From positions 124,001 through 188,000 of the forward strand of contig JAKSDK010000448.1 of NCBI GenBank assembly GCA_022360095.1: a stretch of DNA of 64,000 nucleotides. Direction: 5' to 3'. Position numbers and translations under genes: made by a program. How positions within the stretch are numbered: position 1 is the first letter of the stretch; each line of letters opens with the position of its first letter. The DNA is from Phycisphaerales bacterium (GTDB lineage Bacteria; Planctomycetota; Phycisphaerae; UBA1845; UTPLA1). Shown here in pieces: positions 1 through 9,207 of this stretch. Below the pieces are notes generated by a model that worked only from the letters and a program-made list of their open reading frames with translations, was not told where the DNA came from and did not search any database.

Positions 1-891
1 TTCAAGATTCGCGAGGAGATTCTGGGATCGGACATGGCCATCGGTGCTTCCAGTCCACACAGCCTCGCGAGCGTCTTTTATTACAAAGGTCGCTATGAGG
101 AGGCGGAAGAGCTCTATCGTCAATTGGTCGAATATTGGCGAAAGCAGGAAAAATCCGAGTCGCTTTCACTCGCCTTGAGTGGTCTCGGAGCTACACTTGA
201 GGCACGGGCCCAATACGACGCGGCGATCAGCAGTCATCGAGAGGCCGCGGTGATTTATGAAGAACTGTACGGCGAGATAAACACGCATCACGCGAACACC
301 CTGAACAACCTGGCCAACGCCATGCAGGCGGCCGGACGTAGCCAGGAAGCGGAAGAGGTACATCGCAGGGCGTTGAAAATCCGCCTTCAGATTCTGAGTC
401 CCGATCATCCGGATCTCGCGATGAGTTACGCCAATCTTGGTCTTGTGCTGCTGGACTTGAATAAACCGCAGGAATCTGAAGCGCTAAGCAGAAAGGCGAT
501 GGAAATTCGCGACAAATGCTTGCCGAAGGTTCATCATACTCGTGCTGCCTCGCTGAACAATTTAGCCAAGGCGATCCTCGCGCAGGGGCGGATACAGGAA
601 GCGTGTGACTATTACGAGCAGGCGGTTAAACAGGTTGAGCGCGTACTGCCGGAAGGGCACCTGATGGTCCTGGCCCTCCGAGCCAACCGTGCCAACTGCC
701 GAGCGAAGATGGGAAAAACCGAGATTGCCGAAACTGAGCTTAGGGAATGTTATAAGCAAATGGCCGCCGGCGTTGGACCCGATCACCGGCGCACCAAGGT
801 CGTGGCCGAATTCCTCATCAACCTGTTCGAAGCGACAGGAAGGTCCGGGGAAGCGGATGCGTGGCGCGACGAGCTGGCAAGCCGTCGTTAG
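1..891 (+). CDS. TPR-repeat protein, C-terminal part (5' end outside window)
   Basis: The reading frame is open from base 1, so the first internal ATG at 34 is not the start and the gene begins before the window. The visible part is almost entirely tetratricopeptide repeats of the 42-residue kinesin-light-chain type (repeated NLAxxxxxxGRxxEA patterns), which mediate protein-protein contacts. The end (an ATGRSGEADAWRDEL-like finish) resembles the end of the Ser/Thr kinase gene at 28931-31738 (AWGQPDKAAEWK). I therefore infer that this is the TPR tail of a second kinase-TPR protein, but no kinase motif is visible. It ends one base before the convergent clpC stop codon. Confidence 0.75.
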   Translation, partial: FKIREEILGSDMAIGASSPHSLASVFYYKGRYEEAEELYRQLVEYWRKQEKSESLSLALSGLGATLEARAQYDAAISSHREAAVIYEELYGEINTHHANTLNNLANAMQAAGRSQEAEEVHRRALKIRLQILSPDHPDLAMSYANLGLVLLDLNKPQESEALSRKAMEIRDKCLPKVHHTRAASLNNLAKAILAQGRIQEACDYYEQAVKQVERVLPEGHLMVLALRANRANCRAKMGKTEIAETELRECYKQMAAGVGPDHRRTKVVAEFLINLFEATGRSGEADAWRDELASRR

Positions 892-892
892 A

Positions 893-3409
893 CTAGGTCG
901 CTTCGGCTGAACCGGCGCCGGCAAGCTCCTTCGCTTCGTCTTTGGCGGTCTCGATCGCTTCCAGATGAAGTTTCTTGCCGCCGTCGACTTCTCGGGACGT
1001 GATGATCAGCTTGTCCTTGCCTTTGTACTCGCCGCGAAGCAAGCTTTCGCTGATCGGATCTTCGAGATACTGCTCGATCGCCCGGCGAAGCGGCCTCGCG
1101 CCAAACTTCTCATCCGTGCCTTTCTCAAGCAGGAAGTCTTTGCCCTCAGTGGTCACTTCCATGGTCAGGCCGTGCTCGACGAGCCGCTTGGCAACCTTCT
1201 GAAGTTCCAGATCGACGATCAGAACCAGATCCTTGTGTCCGAGCTTGCGGAAGACCACGACTTCATCGACACGGTTGAGGAACTCGGGGCGGAAATAGTT
1301 TTCAAGCTCCTGCTTGAGAGTTTCCCGCATCTTCTCATAACTCGTATCCTCATCACGCTTCTCAAAACCAAAGGTGGTCTGATGCGTGATCTTGTCCGCG
1401 CCGATGTTACTGGTCATGATCAGGACGACGTTGCGGAAATCAACATGACGACCGAAGGAATCCGTAAGTCGGCCTTCCTCCATGATCTGCAGAAGCATGT
1501 TGAAGCAATCCGGATGGGCCTTTTCGATCTCGTCGAGCAGCACCACGGCGTAAGGCCGGCGGCGAATCCGCTCGGTCAACTGCCCGCCTTCTTCATACCC
1601 GACATAACCGGGAGGCGCGCCGACGAGCCGGCTGACGTTGTGCTTCTCCATGTACTCGGACATGTCGAGCGTAATCAGCGCATCGTCGGAACCGAACATG
1701 AAGTTGGCCAGACTCTTTGCCAGCAACGTTTTTCCGACACCGGAGGGTCCGATGAAAATGAAGCTGCCCATCGGCCGGTTGGGATCTTTCAGGCCGCTGC
1801 GTGAGCGCCGCACGCTCCGTGAGACGGCACTGATGGCCTCTTCCTGGCTGATGACGCGCTTGTGCAATTCGTTTTCGAGCTCGAGCAACCGCTCGGCCTC
1901 TTCTTTCTCCAATCGCGTGAGCGGCACGCCGGTCATGAGGCTCACGACCTCGGCGATCACCTCTTCGTCGACGACACCGTCGATCTCGCTGCGGCGCCCC
2001 TGCCATTCGCGTTCCAGCATCTCTTTTTCTTCCTTGACCTTGAACGCCTTGTCGCGAAGATCAGCCGCACGCTCATAGTCGGCATTGCGAACCGACTCGT
2101 CCTTTTCGAGATTGAGCTTCTTGATGTTGCCCTCAAGCTCCGACAGCTTGGTGGGCTTCGTCATCGCCTTGAGGCGAACGCGGGCGCCTGCCTCGTCGAT
2201 GACGTCGATGGCCTTGTCCGGCAGAACCCGCGCCGGGACATAACGCATGGAGAGTTCCACGGCCGCCCCCAACGCACCTTCGGTGATCTGCACGCGATGG
2301 TGAGCCTCGTAACGGTCGCGTAAACCCTTGAGGATTTCCAGAGTCTGCTCGCGAGAGGGCGGCTCAACGATGATCTGCTGAAAACGCCGCTCCAACGCTC
2401 CATCCTTTTCCACGTATTTTCGGTACTCATCCAGGGTCGTCGCCCCGATGCACTGAATCTCACCGCGAGACAATGCGGGCTTCAGAACGTTCGATGCGTC
2501 GATCGCGCCCTCTGCCCCGCCGGCTCCGACCAACGTATGCAATTCATCGATAAACAGGATGATGTTGCGTGCCCGACGGACCTCGTTCATCACGGCCTTG
2601 ATGCGTTCTTCAAACTGGCCGCGATACTTGGTGCCGGCAACCATCATCGCCAGGTCGAGCACGACAATTCGCTTGTCCGCCAGCAACTCGGGGACGTCTC
2701 CATCGACGATCCGCTGAGCAAGCCCTTCGACAATTGCGGTCTTGCCGACACCGGCTTCACCGAGAAGCACGGGGTTATTCTTATAACGACGACACAAGAC
2801 AACCAAGACGCGCTCAATCTCGCTTTGACGGCCGATGACCGGATCGAGCTTACCCTGGCTCGCCATCTCCGTCAGATCTCGGCCGAACGAATCCAAAGCC
2901 GGAGTCTTTGACCGGCTGCCCTTTCGCCCAGGCTCCGCGCCCGCGCCCGGCGCCGCTTCTTCCGTTTCAACGCCAGCGCCCAGCAGGTTCAAGACTTCTT
3001 CTCGAACCTCCTCAAGCTTGATTCCCAGATTCATCAGAACCTGCGCGGCCACGCCGTCCTGCTCCCGCAGGAGACCGAGCAAAAGATGCTCCGTACCGAC
3101 ATAGTTATGGTTAAGGTTTCGCGCTTCTTCGATCGCGTACTCAATCACCTTCTTGGCCCGCGGCGTTTGCGGCAGTTTGCCCATGGTGACCATGTCCGGA
3201 CCGCTCTTGACCAACTTCTCGACTTCGAGCCGGACTTTGCGCAGGTCGACTTCGAGGTTCTTCAAGACATTAGCGCCAACGCCGCTACCTTCTTTAACCA
3301 GGCCCAGCAGAATGTGTTCAGTCCCGATATACTCATGGTTAAAGCGTTGAGCTTCCTGATTGGCCAGGGCCATGACCTTGCGGGCTCGGTCGGTGAATCG
3401 CTCGAACAT
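893..3409 (-). CDS. clpC: ClpC-type ATP-dependent Clp protease ATP-binding subunit
   Basis: This is an 838-residue Hsp100 unfoldase that feeds substrates to ClpP in the cytoplasm. Order: two Clp N repeats (about 1-145), AAA+ module 1 with Walker A GEAGVGKT near 216, a UVR-like middle segment (about 420-455), AAA+ module 2 with Walker A GPSGVGKT near 553, and a C-terminal ClpB-D2-small domain. A TFGF tripeptide-type loop sits where ClpC carries its ClpP-docking VGF loop, which favours a protease partner over a ClpB-like disaggregase. No ClpP or McsB gene lies nearby. A purine-rich AAAGG lies about 10 bases before the ATG. Length and motif order are normal for ClpC. The gene is convergent with the TPR gene, stops one base apart. 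Confidence 0.96.
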   Translation of the reverse strand: MFERFTDRARKVMALANQEAQRFNHEYIGTEHILLGLVKEGSGVGANVLKNLEVDLRKVRLEVEKLVKSGPDMVTMGKLPQTPRAKKVIEYAIEEARNLNHNYVGTEHLLLGLLREQDGVAAQVLMNLGIKLEEVREEVLNLLGAGVETEEAAPGAGAEPGRKGSRSKTPALDSFGRDLTEMASQGKLDPVIGRQSEIERVLVVLCRRYKNNPVLLGEAGVGKTAIVEGLAQRIVDGDVPELLADKRIVVLDLAMMVAGTKYRGQFEERIKAVMNEVRRARNIILFIDELHTLVGAGGAEGAIDASNVLKPALSRGEIQCIGATTLDEYRKYVEKDGALERRFQQIIVEPPSREQTLEILKGLRDRYEAHHRVQITEGALGAAVELSMRYVPARVLPDKAIDVIDEAGARVRLKAMTKPTKLSELEGNIKKLNLEKDESVRNADYERAADLRDKAFKVKEEKEMLEREWQGRRSEIDGVVDEEVIAEVVSLMTGVPLTRLEKEEAERLLELENELHKRVISQEEAISAVSRSVRRSRSGLKDPNRPMGSFIFIGPSGVGKTLLAKSLANFMFGSDDALITLDMSEYMEKHNVSRLVGAPPGYVGYEEGGQLTERIRRRPYAVVLLDEIEKAHPDCFNMLLQIMEEGRLTDSFGRHVDFRNVVLIMTSNIGADKITHQTTFGFEKRDEDTSYEKMRETLKQELENYFRPEFLNRVDEVVVFRKLGHKDLVLIVDLELQKVAKRLVEHGLTMEVTTEGKDFLLEKGTDEKFGARPLRRAIEQYLEDPISESLLRGEYKGKDKLIITSREVDGGKKLHLEAIETAKDEAKELAGAGSAEAT

Positions 3410-3769
3410 TCCTATTAGACCTTTCGTTAACGTACTAACACAAGAACTAAAGTCCGTTGTGTTATCGGCTGCCGAGACATCAATCGGCTCCCCAACGTGT
3501 GCACGACCGTTCTTGGCGTTTGAATTCTAGCGTCAACCCTTACGGGCTTCAACGAAGGCGATACCGGACTGAATCCGGTCTGCCAGCATTTATAGTATCG
3601 GTTTAACCTAGCGGCAGGTGGAGGCTCGAAAGATGCGATTTGTTTTTCGGCCAAACGTCCTATTTTGCAAAAATACACCGCTCCGCCGGCAAAGAGAAAA
3701 TATAACCATACATGACGCAGCAGGTTAAAGGTTATTCGACGGCGTTTTCCCCGGTCTTGCTGACGGCTC
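3410..3769. other. Non-coding stretch upstream of clpC
   Basis: This is 360 bases between the clpC start and the stop of the next minus-strand gene, presumably holding the clpC promoter. I see no CIRCE element and no convincing CtsR-like direct repeat. The clearest element is a perfect inverted repeat, ACCGGA-N5-TCCGGT, at 3563-3579, and an AT-rich TACTAT/TATAAA patch on the minus strand near 3590-3600. A minus-strand frame through this stretch has no recognisable features and I do not call it. Confidence 0.5.
3563..3579. promoter_or_regulatory. Inverted repeat upstream of clpC
   Basis: Perfect 6-base arms ACCGGA and TCCGGT separated by five bases, about 155 bases upstream of the clpC start. 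It could be a dyad operator or a minor hairpin. It matches no stress-regulator site that I know. Confidence 0.3.
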
Positions 3770-4357
3770 TCACGACTTCTGCATCGCATCGCGGGCTTCA
3801 TCACGGTAGCGTTTGTGACGGTCCAACTTCAGCACGCGGCGCCATTCGTTCAACATCGCCGGTCGATCGCCCGTCAGGCCAAACATCCTCGCCCTCAAGA
3901 CATGCAGCTCCACTTCTTCGTCGTCCAGGGCCAAACCGCTGTCCAAAGCTCTTTCAGCCGCTGCAAGATCGTTTGCCTTCATCGCAGCATGGGCTTCCGA
4001 CAATAAATTCGACAACCCGCGCCGAGTGCGGGCGAAAATCAGCCCCTGGCGGTAGCACAAATACTGAGAGAGACACCAAGCGAGCACAACGAGAGAAACG
4101 GCAAGACGAACCAACCAGGAAGGAATGGTTTCCGGCGCGATCAGAAAACCCGCGATGACGATGTGGCCGCAAATCGCGAACAGTACGGCCATCGACAGGC
4201 CGAGCCACTCGCGGCGCCGGAGAATCAGGCCGGCTCCCGGAAGAAGGACGTTCAAGAGCCAAGCCATCAAAGGACCAAACGGATCAACCCGCGAATTTTC
4301 ACAAAACCCAAACCTCAGCTCGGAAGCAGACGCGCGGGGCAAAAAACCCGTGACCAA
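3770..4357 (-). CDS. Membrane protein with a short TPR-like C-terminus, unknown function
   Basis: About 195 residues from a TTG at 4357, or 165 from the internal ATG at 4267. The ATG reading (starting MAWLLNVLLPGAGL) begins directly in a hydrophobic segment and may be the true start. At least three transmembrane segments are followed by a soluble helical part (about 125-190) with an AxxALDSGLALDDEEVEL pattern like one or two TPR helices, suggesting cytoplasmic protein contacts. It begins two bases after the upstream membrane gene, so the two are probably cotranscribed. No family recognised. Confidence 0.6.
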   Translation of the reverse strand: MVTGFLPRASASELRFGFCENSRVDPFGPLMAWLLNVLLPGAGLILRRREWLGLSMAVLFAICGHIVIAGFLIAPETIPSWLVRLAVSLVVLAWCLSQYLCYRQGLIFARTRRGLSNLLSEAHAAMKANDLAAAERALDSGLALDDEEVELHVLRARMFGLTGDRPAMLNEWRRVLKLDRHKRYRDEARDAMQKS

Positions 4358-4359
4358 TG

Positions 4360-4740
4360 TCAGCCCGCCAGTATGTCTGCCTCGCTAAGCACTCGCCAAG
4401 CATAAAAAAGTATGGGGGCGATCGACACCGTCAATGCACCGGCGGCCATTCCCAACCATGAACTGGCCTGCTTGTCATTGCGCTTTTGACCGATGCTATT
4501 GAACCCGAGAAGACCGGCCACCCCGCCGATGACGAGACTGGCGGCCGTCCCTCCATAAACGAAATAGGGCCGAAATCGTCCGAGACCCTCGGAGGCGTTG
4601 TACGGAATCGTCTTGAACTCAGCGTTATAGCCCTTGAACACAAGGAAAACCAACGCAGCCATGGACAGCAGACCCAGGATACCGATGAACAGGGATGCAG
4701 AGGCCTGAGTATTCGGAAGGCGAAAATTCGGTCCCTTCAT
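4360..4740 (-). CDS. Small membrane protein, unknown function
   Basis: 126 residues with three hydrophobic segments (about 17-36, 62-81 and 95-113). The segment around 80 contains a glycine-rich GGVAGLLGF motif. The remainder is short and polar, so this looks like an integral inner-membrane protein. It is immediately followed by the 3770-4357 gene in the same direction, forming a probable two-gene unit transcribed away from the divergent thioesterase gene. No catalytic motif seen. Confidence 0.6.
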   Translation of the reverse strand: MKGPNFRLPNTQASASLFIGILGLLSMAALVFLVFKGYNAEFKTIPYNASEGLGRFRPYFVYGGTAASLVIGGVAGLLGFNSIGQKRNDKQASSWLGMAAGALTVSIAPILFYAWRVLSEADILAG

Positions 4741-4967
4741 TGTTGTTCAACCTCGCGGAGACGGGTTCAAAATTGGCAAGATCGCCGGATCAGCCACCAA
4801 GAAATCACAGCTCATGGTAACGGATTGGCCTGTCGTCGCCAAGCCGACATGCGGAACATCGCCCGAGTCGATGAGACCGGCGTCTGATGTCGCTATGATT
4901 CTGTCGCAACCTATTTGGGATTCGTTTCTTCATGAAGCAGGGATTGCCGTCGAGGAGCCTTAACAAA

Positions 4968-5384
4968 ATGGCAGAGCCTAAACGAGAACAAACGTCGGAG
5001 CCTGTCATCCGAGTGATGATGATGCCACGGGACACGAATGCGCACGGCACGATTTTTGGCGGCGTGCTCTTGAGTTATCTGGACCAAGCAGGAGCAATCC
5101 AGGCCCGAACGCTGGGTTGCAGCCGAGTCGTCACGGTGGCGATGGATTCGGTCGAATTCAAGCAACCTGTCTATGTGGGAGATGTGCTCAGTTTTTATGC
5201 AGAGACGCTGTCCATCGGCAGAACTTCTGCGCGAATTCGAGTGATCGTGGAAGCGGAACGGTCCGAACCGCCCTGCGAGCGTGTCCGCGCCACGACGGCG
5301 GAACTGGTCTATGTGGCGATTGATGAGAACCGAAAAGCCATCCCGTTCCAGAAATGTGCCGATGCGGAGTCGGCAAAATCTTGA
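4968..5384 (+). CDS. Acyl-CoA thioesterase, hotdog fold (YciA/BFIT-like)
   Basis: 138 residues from the ATG at 4968, chosen because GAGGAG lies 9 bases upstream; an in-frame ATG at 4932 lacks such a site. The MPRDTNAHGTIFGGVLLSYLD region is the typical hotdog thioesterase signature, with the Asn-His-Gly turn and the Asp on the long helix (SYLDQAG) that activates water. This family hydrolyses acyl-CoA thioesters to free acid and CoA in the cytoplasm. Chain-length preference cannot be read from sequence. Family length is normal. The gene stands alone, divergent from the two small membrane genes. Confidence 0.88.
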   Translation: MAEPKREQTSEPVIRVMMMPRDTNAHGTIFGGVLLSYLDQAGAIQARTLGCSRVVTVAMDSVEFKQPVYVGDVLSFYAETLSIGRTSARIRVIVEAERSEPPCERVRATTAELVYVAIDENRKAIPFQKCADAESAKS

Positions 5385-5482
5385 TAACACCGCAAAGTCA
5401 GATCACTCGTCCGGCGGTCATTTAGATGTTTGCGCAATTAAGATTTCCGTGGCGCGAAATGAAGTTCAACGCCATCGATTGA

Positions 5483-7594
5483 TCAGAAACGAACCGGCGG
5501 CGGCGGCCCACCTCCTTCGGATGTGGCATCCTGGCCGGGATCTGAGTCGACACGGCGAAAAGCACAACGCGTGTGGATGTTGTCGGGATGAAACCACTCT
5601 CGCAACAACACCGAAGAACGATCTGACTGAAGCGCCTGGAACGCGACCGTCCGATGTTGGTTCTCGTACGTCTCGGAGTTGACCGGCAGGTCTCGGACCA
5701 ACTCGATAATGAACCACTTCTTGAGCTTCGGTATGGACACCAGCCGGACCTTCGGTGCGGGGTCCGCCACGGGCTTGCCGGCAGCATCCTTGGTTCGTTC
5801 GGTCTCCGGCAAATCCATCTCCGCCGCCGACCAGCCTTCTTTCGCCATCTCGAAGCAGGCTTCCACAAACTCCTTCGACTTGCCGACACCGGGGACGGCC
5901 GCCGTCGCAAGCGATGATTCGCCGGTTCCCAGCATCTCTTGGAGTTCATCGCCGGCGAGCCGGTCCCATCGAGCGAAGGCCGCTGGTTTCGACACGGCTT
6001 TGACGCCTTTCTCCCGTAGATCGCTAAACAGCGGCAGCGCGGCATCAAGTCCGAGTCTGCGAGCGACCGCGTAGAATTCCTTGGCATCGGTCTCCATGGC
6101 GTCAAACGCCTTCACAAGACGAAGGTCACGTTCAACCTCATCACGAACCTCAGCCAGGCTGGCGGCGGCGCCGACTTCCTGAGTCTCAATCACACGAAAC
6201 AAAACATACTTCACCGGCGCGCCCCTGGTCGGAGTCAATTGGCCGCCGGTGAACTGATAACTTCGGCCCGCAACAACAAAGGGCGAATTCGGCGACTGAA
6301 ACATCTGAAGCCGAAGCTGTGTCAGCTTTTCCGGATCAACTTCGAAAAACGAAGGCACCCGAAAGGCTAATTCGGCCGCCTTCAAGTAGTCGGTTCCTTC
6401 GCCCGGCGTGTCTGCGTTACCCAATGTGGGGTTCGCCTCGAGTTCCGCCTTTGACAAGAAATCCGTCTCTTCATATTGGAGCGAAACACCAAAGCGCTTT
6501 TCCAAGTTCTGAAGAACGGATTTCATATGACCCGGCTTTTCCACACCGGCGGGAATCGGCTTGTATCGAGTCTCTTCGTCGATCCGAAGCTCGTTCCAAG
6601 GACCGGCGAGTTCGTCCGCCAGCTTGTTCATCATCTGGCGCGAGACCTTCATCGCCTTTCTCTTTTTCAACTCATTCTTAACATCAGGTCGCGCTTCGGT
6701 AAATGTCTTGACCCTCTGTTCCGGAATCGGCTTTGGCTTCTCAACGGGCTGGCTTGCTGCCGACGTGGGTTGAGGAGGATCGACGTAAACGGTTTTCTTG
6801 TACTTCTCCTTGTTCGGACGGCCCTGACCGTCCTTTCCCTTCCAAAAAGTCTTGATCTCATCAAGGCTTACTTCAATCTGCGATTGCAGATCATTGATCG
6901 ACGCGACGACATACTGAATCTTCACGCGTCGCGGGTGCCTGTAGCCGAAACCGGTTGCACTCTCCTCAGGATCATCGTTCTTGTACCGATCGAAGTGAGC
7001 CTGCATTGTTTCATCGGGAATGGTTTCGTCCTGATTCGTGAAGTTGTTCGCGTCAAGCGGGACGAACTTCACCTGGACCTTATCTTGCGTGTCCCGGACG
7101 TATTGCCGCAACTGCGGCTCCGAAGGCGCGCCGGCCCCGGCCACACGCCTCGCGTTTCTCTGGATCGCGAGATGCCGGCCAAGTGCCCTGCGAATCCTGG
7201 ACAGGGAGTACCCGCGTTGCTCGCGAAGACGATCGAGGGACCGGAACTGCTCAACCTGAGCAATTACGGCGTCGATTCGCTCATCAGGAATCACGATGTC
7301 GGCCCTCTCGGCTTCTTCGGCCAGCATAAGCCAATCCTGAACGGCCAACTCCTCGGTGGGATGATACTTCCAGATTCCTGGAATGAAGATATTCTCAAGA
7401 ATCTCCGTGTCCGATCGAGCGGCAGCAAGCTCTCCGCGCGTGACCTCCCGATCGAACAGTTCCATGATCACGTCCTTGGACGGATCAGGCCTCATGATGT
7501 CGTATAAGGCCGAACCCCCGACGAACGAGAACATGGCGAAGAGTACGACAATCACCATGATTTGCTTCTTGTGTGTCCGTAACCACTTCATCAT
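5483..7594 (-). CDS. Membrane-anchored SurA/PpiD-like periplasmic chaperone
   Basis: 703 residues. The short basic N-terminus (MKWLRTHKKQ) is followed by one transmembrane helix (about 12-32) and a large exported part. Residues about 35-190 resemble the SurA N-terminal helical domain as found in PpiD: N-anchored, with EVTRGEL and helical repeats. I see no clear parvulin catalytic block, so peptidyl-prolyl isomerase activity is doubtful and a chaperone role for envelope proteins is more likely. The centre has a Pro/Lys-rich linker (PPQPTSAASQPVEKPKP). GAGGAG lies about 11 bases before the first of two ATGs. It follows modB in the same direction after about 120 bases, in the place where modC would often sit. 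Confidence 0.75.
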   Translation of the reverse strand: MMKWLRTHKKQIMVIVVLFAMFSFVGGSALYDIMRPDPSKDVIMELFDREVTRGELAAARSDTEILENIFIPGIWKYHPTEELAVQDWLMLAEEAERADIVIPDERIDAVIAQVEQFRSLDRLREQRGYSLSRIRRALGRHLAIQRNARRVAGAGAPSEPQLRQYVRDTQDKVQVKFVPLDANNFTNQDETIPDETMQAHFDRYKNDDPEESATGFGYRHPRRVKIQYVVASINDLQSQIEVSLDEIKTFWKGKDGQGRPNKEKYKKTVYVDPPQPTSAASQPVEKPKPIPEQRVKTFTEARPDVKNELKKRKAMKVSRQMMNKLADELAGPWNELRIDEETRYKPIPAGVEKPGHMKSVLQNLEKRFGVSLQYEETDFLSKAELEANPTLGNADTPGEGTDYLKAAELAFRVPSFFEVDPEKLTQLRLQMFQSPNSPFVVAGRSYQFTGGQLTPTRGAPVKYVLFRVIETQEVGAAASLAEVRDEVERDLRLVKAFDAMETDAKEFYAVARRLGLDAALPLFSDLREKGVKAVSKPAAFARWDRLAGDELQEMLGTGESSLATAAVPGVGKSKEFVEACFEMAKEGWSAAEMDLPETERTKDAAGKPVADPAPKVRLVSIPKLKKWFIIELVRDLPVNSETYENQHRTVAFQALQSDRSSVLLREWFHPDNIHTRCAFRRVDSDPGQDATSEGGGPPPPVRF

Positions 7595-7716
7595 TGGCTG
7601 GCAACTCCTCTATTTGGCTTGTAATCGTGGCTGCCGGATTGGCGAAAACCCATTAGGTTAGCACCTATGACGTCTTTTGCAAAGCCTGAGCCGCCACCGG
7701 GCCCCAAGGCGATATC

Positions 7717-8376
7717 TCACGAGACCGTCCTACCGAGGCGCCGCCTCTTTTGAATAAGCCACTCGCTGAAAATGATGGCGAGAACGGAGATGAGTAAGGA
7801 AACGACGACCAAAGGCCAAATCGTGGGGCTTTTCGGAGATTCGAGTTTGCTGTAGATCGCCAACGGAATGGTCTGCGTGCTGCCCGGCGTATTGGTGGCG
7901 ACGACCATCACGGCCCCAAACTCGCCCATCGCCCTTGCCCAGAAAAGCACGATACCGCCGACAATGCCCTTCCAGCAAACCGGTAAGGTGATCGTGAAAA
8001 AGGACCGGAACCGAGACGCGCCGAGCGTGGCCGCCACAATCGGGAGTCTGGGGTCCATCGCCTCAACACCGGCCCTTACGTTGCGAACCAAGAGCGGGAT
8101 CGCCACCGTGCCGGAAGCCAGGACCGCAGCCCACCACGTAAACCTGATCGGGCTGTCGATCTCGACCAACACGTACAACAGGCAAAGTCCCGTCACAACC
8201 GGAGGCAGAACCAATGGAACGGTCACAAGACCCTGAACGACGACTCGCCAACTGGACCGAGTCCTGGCCAACCAGGTGCCAAGGAATACACCCGGAATCA
8301 AAAAAACGACCGTCGCCACGGCAGAGACCTGCAGCGAAAGGCGAATGGCGTGAAGATCATTTGAAGAGAAGAACAT
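7717..8376 (-). CDS. modB: Molybdate ABC transporter permease
   Basis: 219 residues with about five transmembrane segments and the cytoplasmic EAA-type loop (around LGASRFRSFFTITLP, about 137-151) that contacts the ATPase. The FWARAMGEFGAVMVVA segment is characteristic of ModB/CysW-type permeases. It forms the inner-membrane channel for molybdate (or tungstate) delivered by ModA. The start codon directly follows the modA stop codon, so the pair is cotranscribed. The ATPase gene modC is not next to it. Confidence 0.92.
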   Translation of the reverse strand: MFFSSNDLHAIRLSLQVSAVATVVFLIPGVFLGTWLARTRSSWRVVVQGLVTVPLVLPPVVTGLCLLYVLVEIDSPIRFTWWAAVLASGTVAIPLLVRNVRAGVEAMDPRLPIVAATLGASRFRSFFTITLPVCWKGIVGGIVLFWARAMGEFGAVMVVATNTPGSTQTIPLAIYSKLESPKSPTIWPLVVVSLLISVLAIIFSEWLIQKRRRLGRTVS

Positions 8377-9207
8377 TCAGCGCCTTTTCCTCGTGTCCAA
8401 GGTTCGATCACGCCTGACAAAACCGTGATTGCGCCAGATTTCATCGACTTCCGTCGAACTCGCGAATCTCAGAAATGCCTGCGCCCGCTCCCGGTTCGCG
8501 GCTCCTGCGCAAACGGCGCCTTCATACAGAATCTCACGATGGTCGCTCGGTGAGAAACGATACACGACAGAGACCCTGTCCTGAAATGCCAAGGCGTCCG
8601 TAGCGTACAGGATTCCTGCCTGGATACCGCCGTCCGCGACGTATCGAGCTGCCAGCCTCACATTGTCGGCGTACAGGGTGCGCGGTTGAAGCGTTTGCCA
8701 CAGGCCGGCGCGCTCCAGGGCCTGCACGGCATATTGGCCCGCCGGCGCATGATCGGGATTCGCGATGACGAGCGATTCGAGAGGACCTTGCCGAAGTCGC
8801 CCTGCCTCGGTCCACACCTTGTGGCCAAACCCGGCCATGACGACGACTAACTCGTTCCAGGCCAACGCTGTGCGTGAAGAATCAAGAACCTTTTCAGATT
8901 GATGCAGCAGGTCGAGGTAAGCAACATCTGCCGGAACAAAGAGGTCGCAGTCAGCGCCCAATTGAAGTTGCCTGCAAAGTTTCCCACTCGACCCCTGGCT
9001 GATGACCACGGGCACCTTCCTTTCGGTCTCGAAGCGCGCCGCGATCTCCGTCATCACATCGGCCACACTGGACGCTGCAAAGAGGGTCAGCCGATTGGTG
9101 TCCTTGGTGCTTCGATCACAAGAACCCGCCGAAAAGCAAAGCGAGATTGCGAGCAGGCGGTAAGGAGAAAAAAGGCGAAATCCCTGGAAGGGCGATTTGG
9201 GAGTCAT
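8377..9207 (-). CDS. modA: Molybdate-binding protein, probable lipoprotein
   Basis: 276 residues from the ATG at 9207, chosen because GGAG lies about 5 bases upstream and it opens directly into a signal sequence; the open frame extends further upstream without support. The hydrophobic stretch ends in FSAGSC, a passable lipobox, so the mature protein is probably lipid-anchored. After it comes the ModA core: LTLFAASSVADVMTEI (anion-binding serines), SQGSSGKL, and DLFVPADVAYLD. It captures molybdate or tungstate outside the inner membrane for ModB. The adjacent modB supports this role. Confidence 0.92.
   Translation of the reverse strand: MTPKSPFQGFRLFSPYRLLAISLCFSAGSCDRSTKDTNRLTLFAASSVADVMTEIAARFETERKVPVVISQGSSGKLCRQLQLGADCDLFVPADVAYLDLLHQSEKVLDSSRTALAWNELVVVMAGFGHKVWTEAGRLRQGPLESLVIANPDHAPAGQYAVQALERAGLWQTLQPRTLYADNVRLAARYVADGGIQAGILYATDALAFQDRVSVVYRFSPSDHREILYEGAVCAGAANRERAQAFLRFASSTEVDEIWRNHGFVRRDRTLDTRKRR

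Noticed and set aside
965-1804. 279-codon open frame on the plus strand inside clpC
   Set aside because: It is antisense to a fully conserved ClpC sequence and encodes no recognisable protein; a by-product of GC-rich codon use.
3427-3804. 125-codon minus-strand frame upstream of clpC
   Set aside because: It overlaps the end of the neighbouring membrane gene, has no ribosome binding site and its composition is arbitrary.
6476-7507. 343-codon plus-strand open frame opposite the SurA/PpiD-like gene
   Set aside because: Antisense shadow of a protein with a clear membrane anchor and SurA-type N-terminal region.
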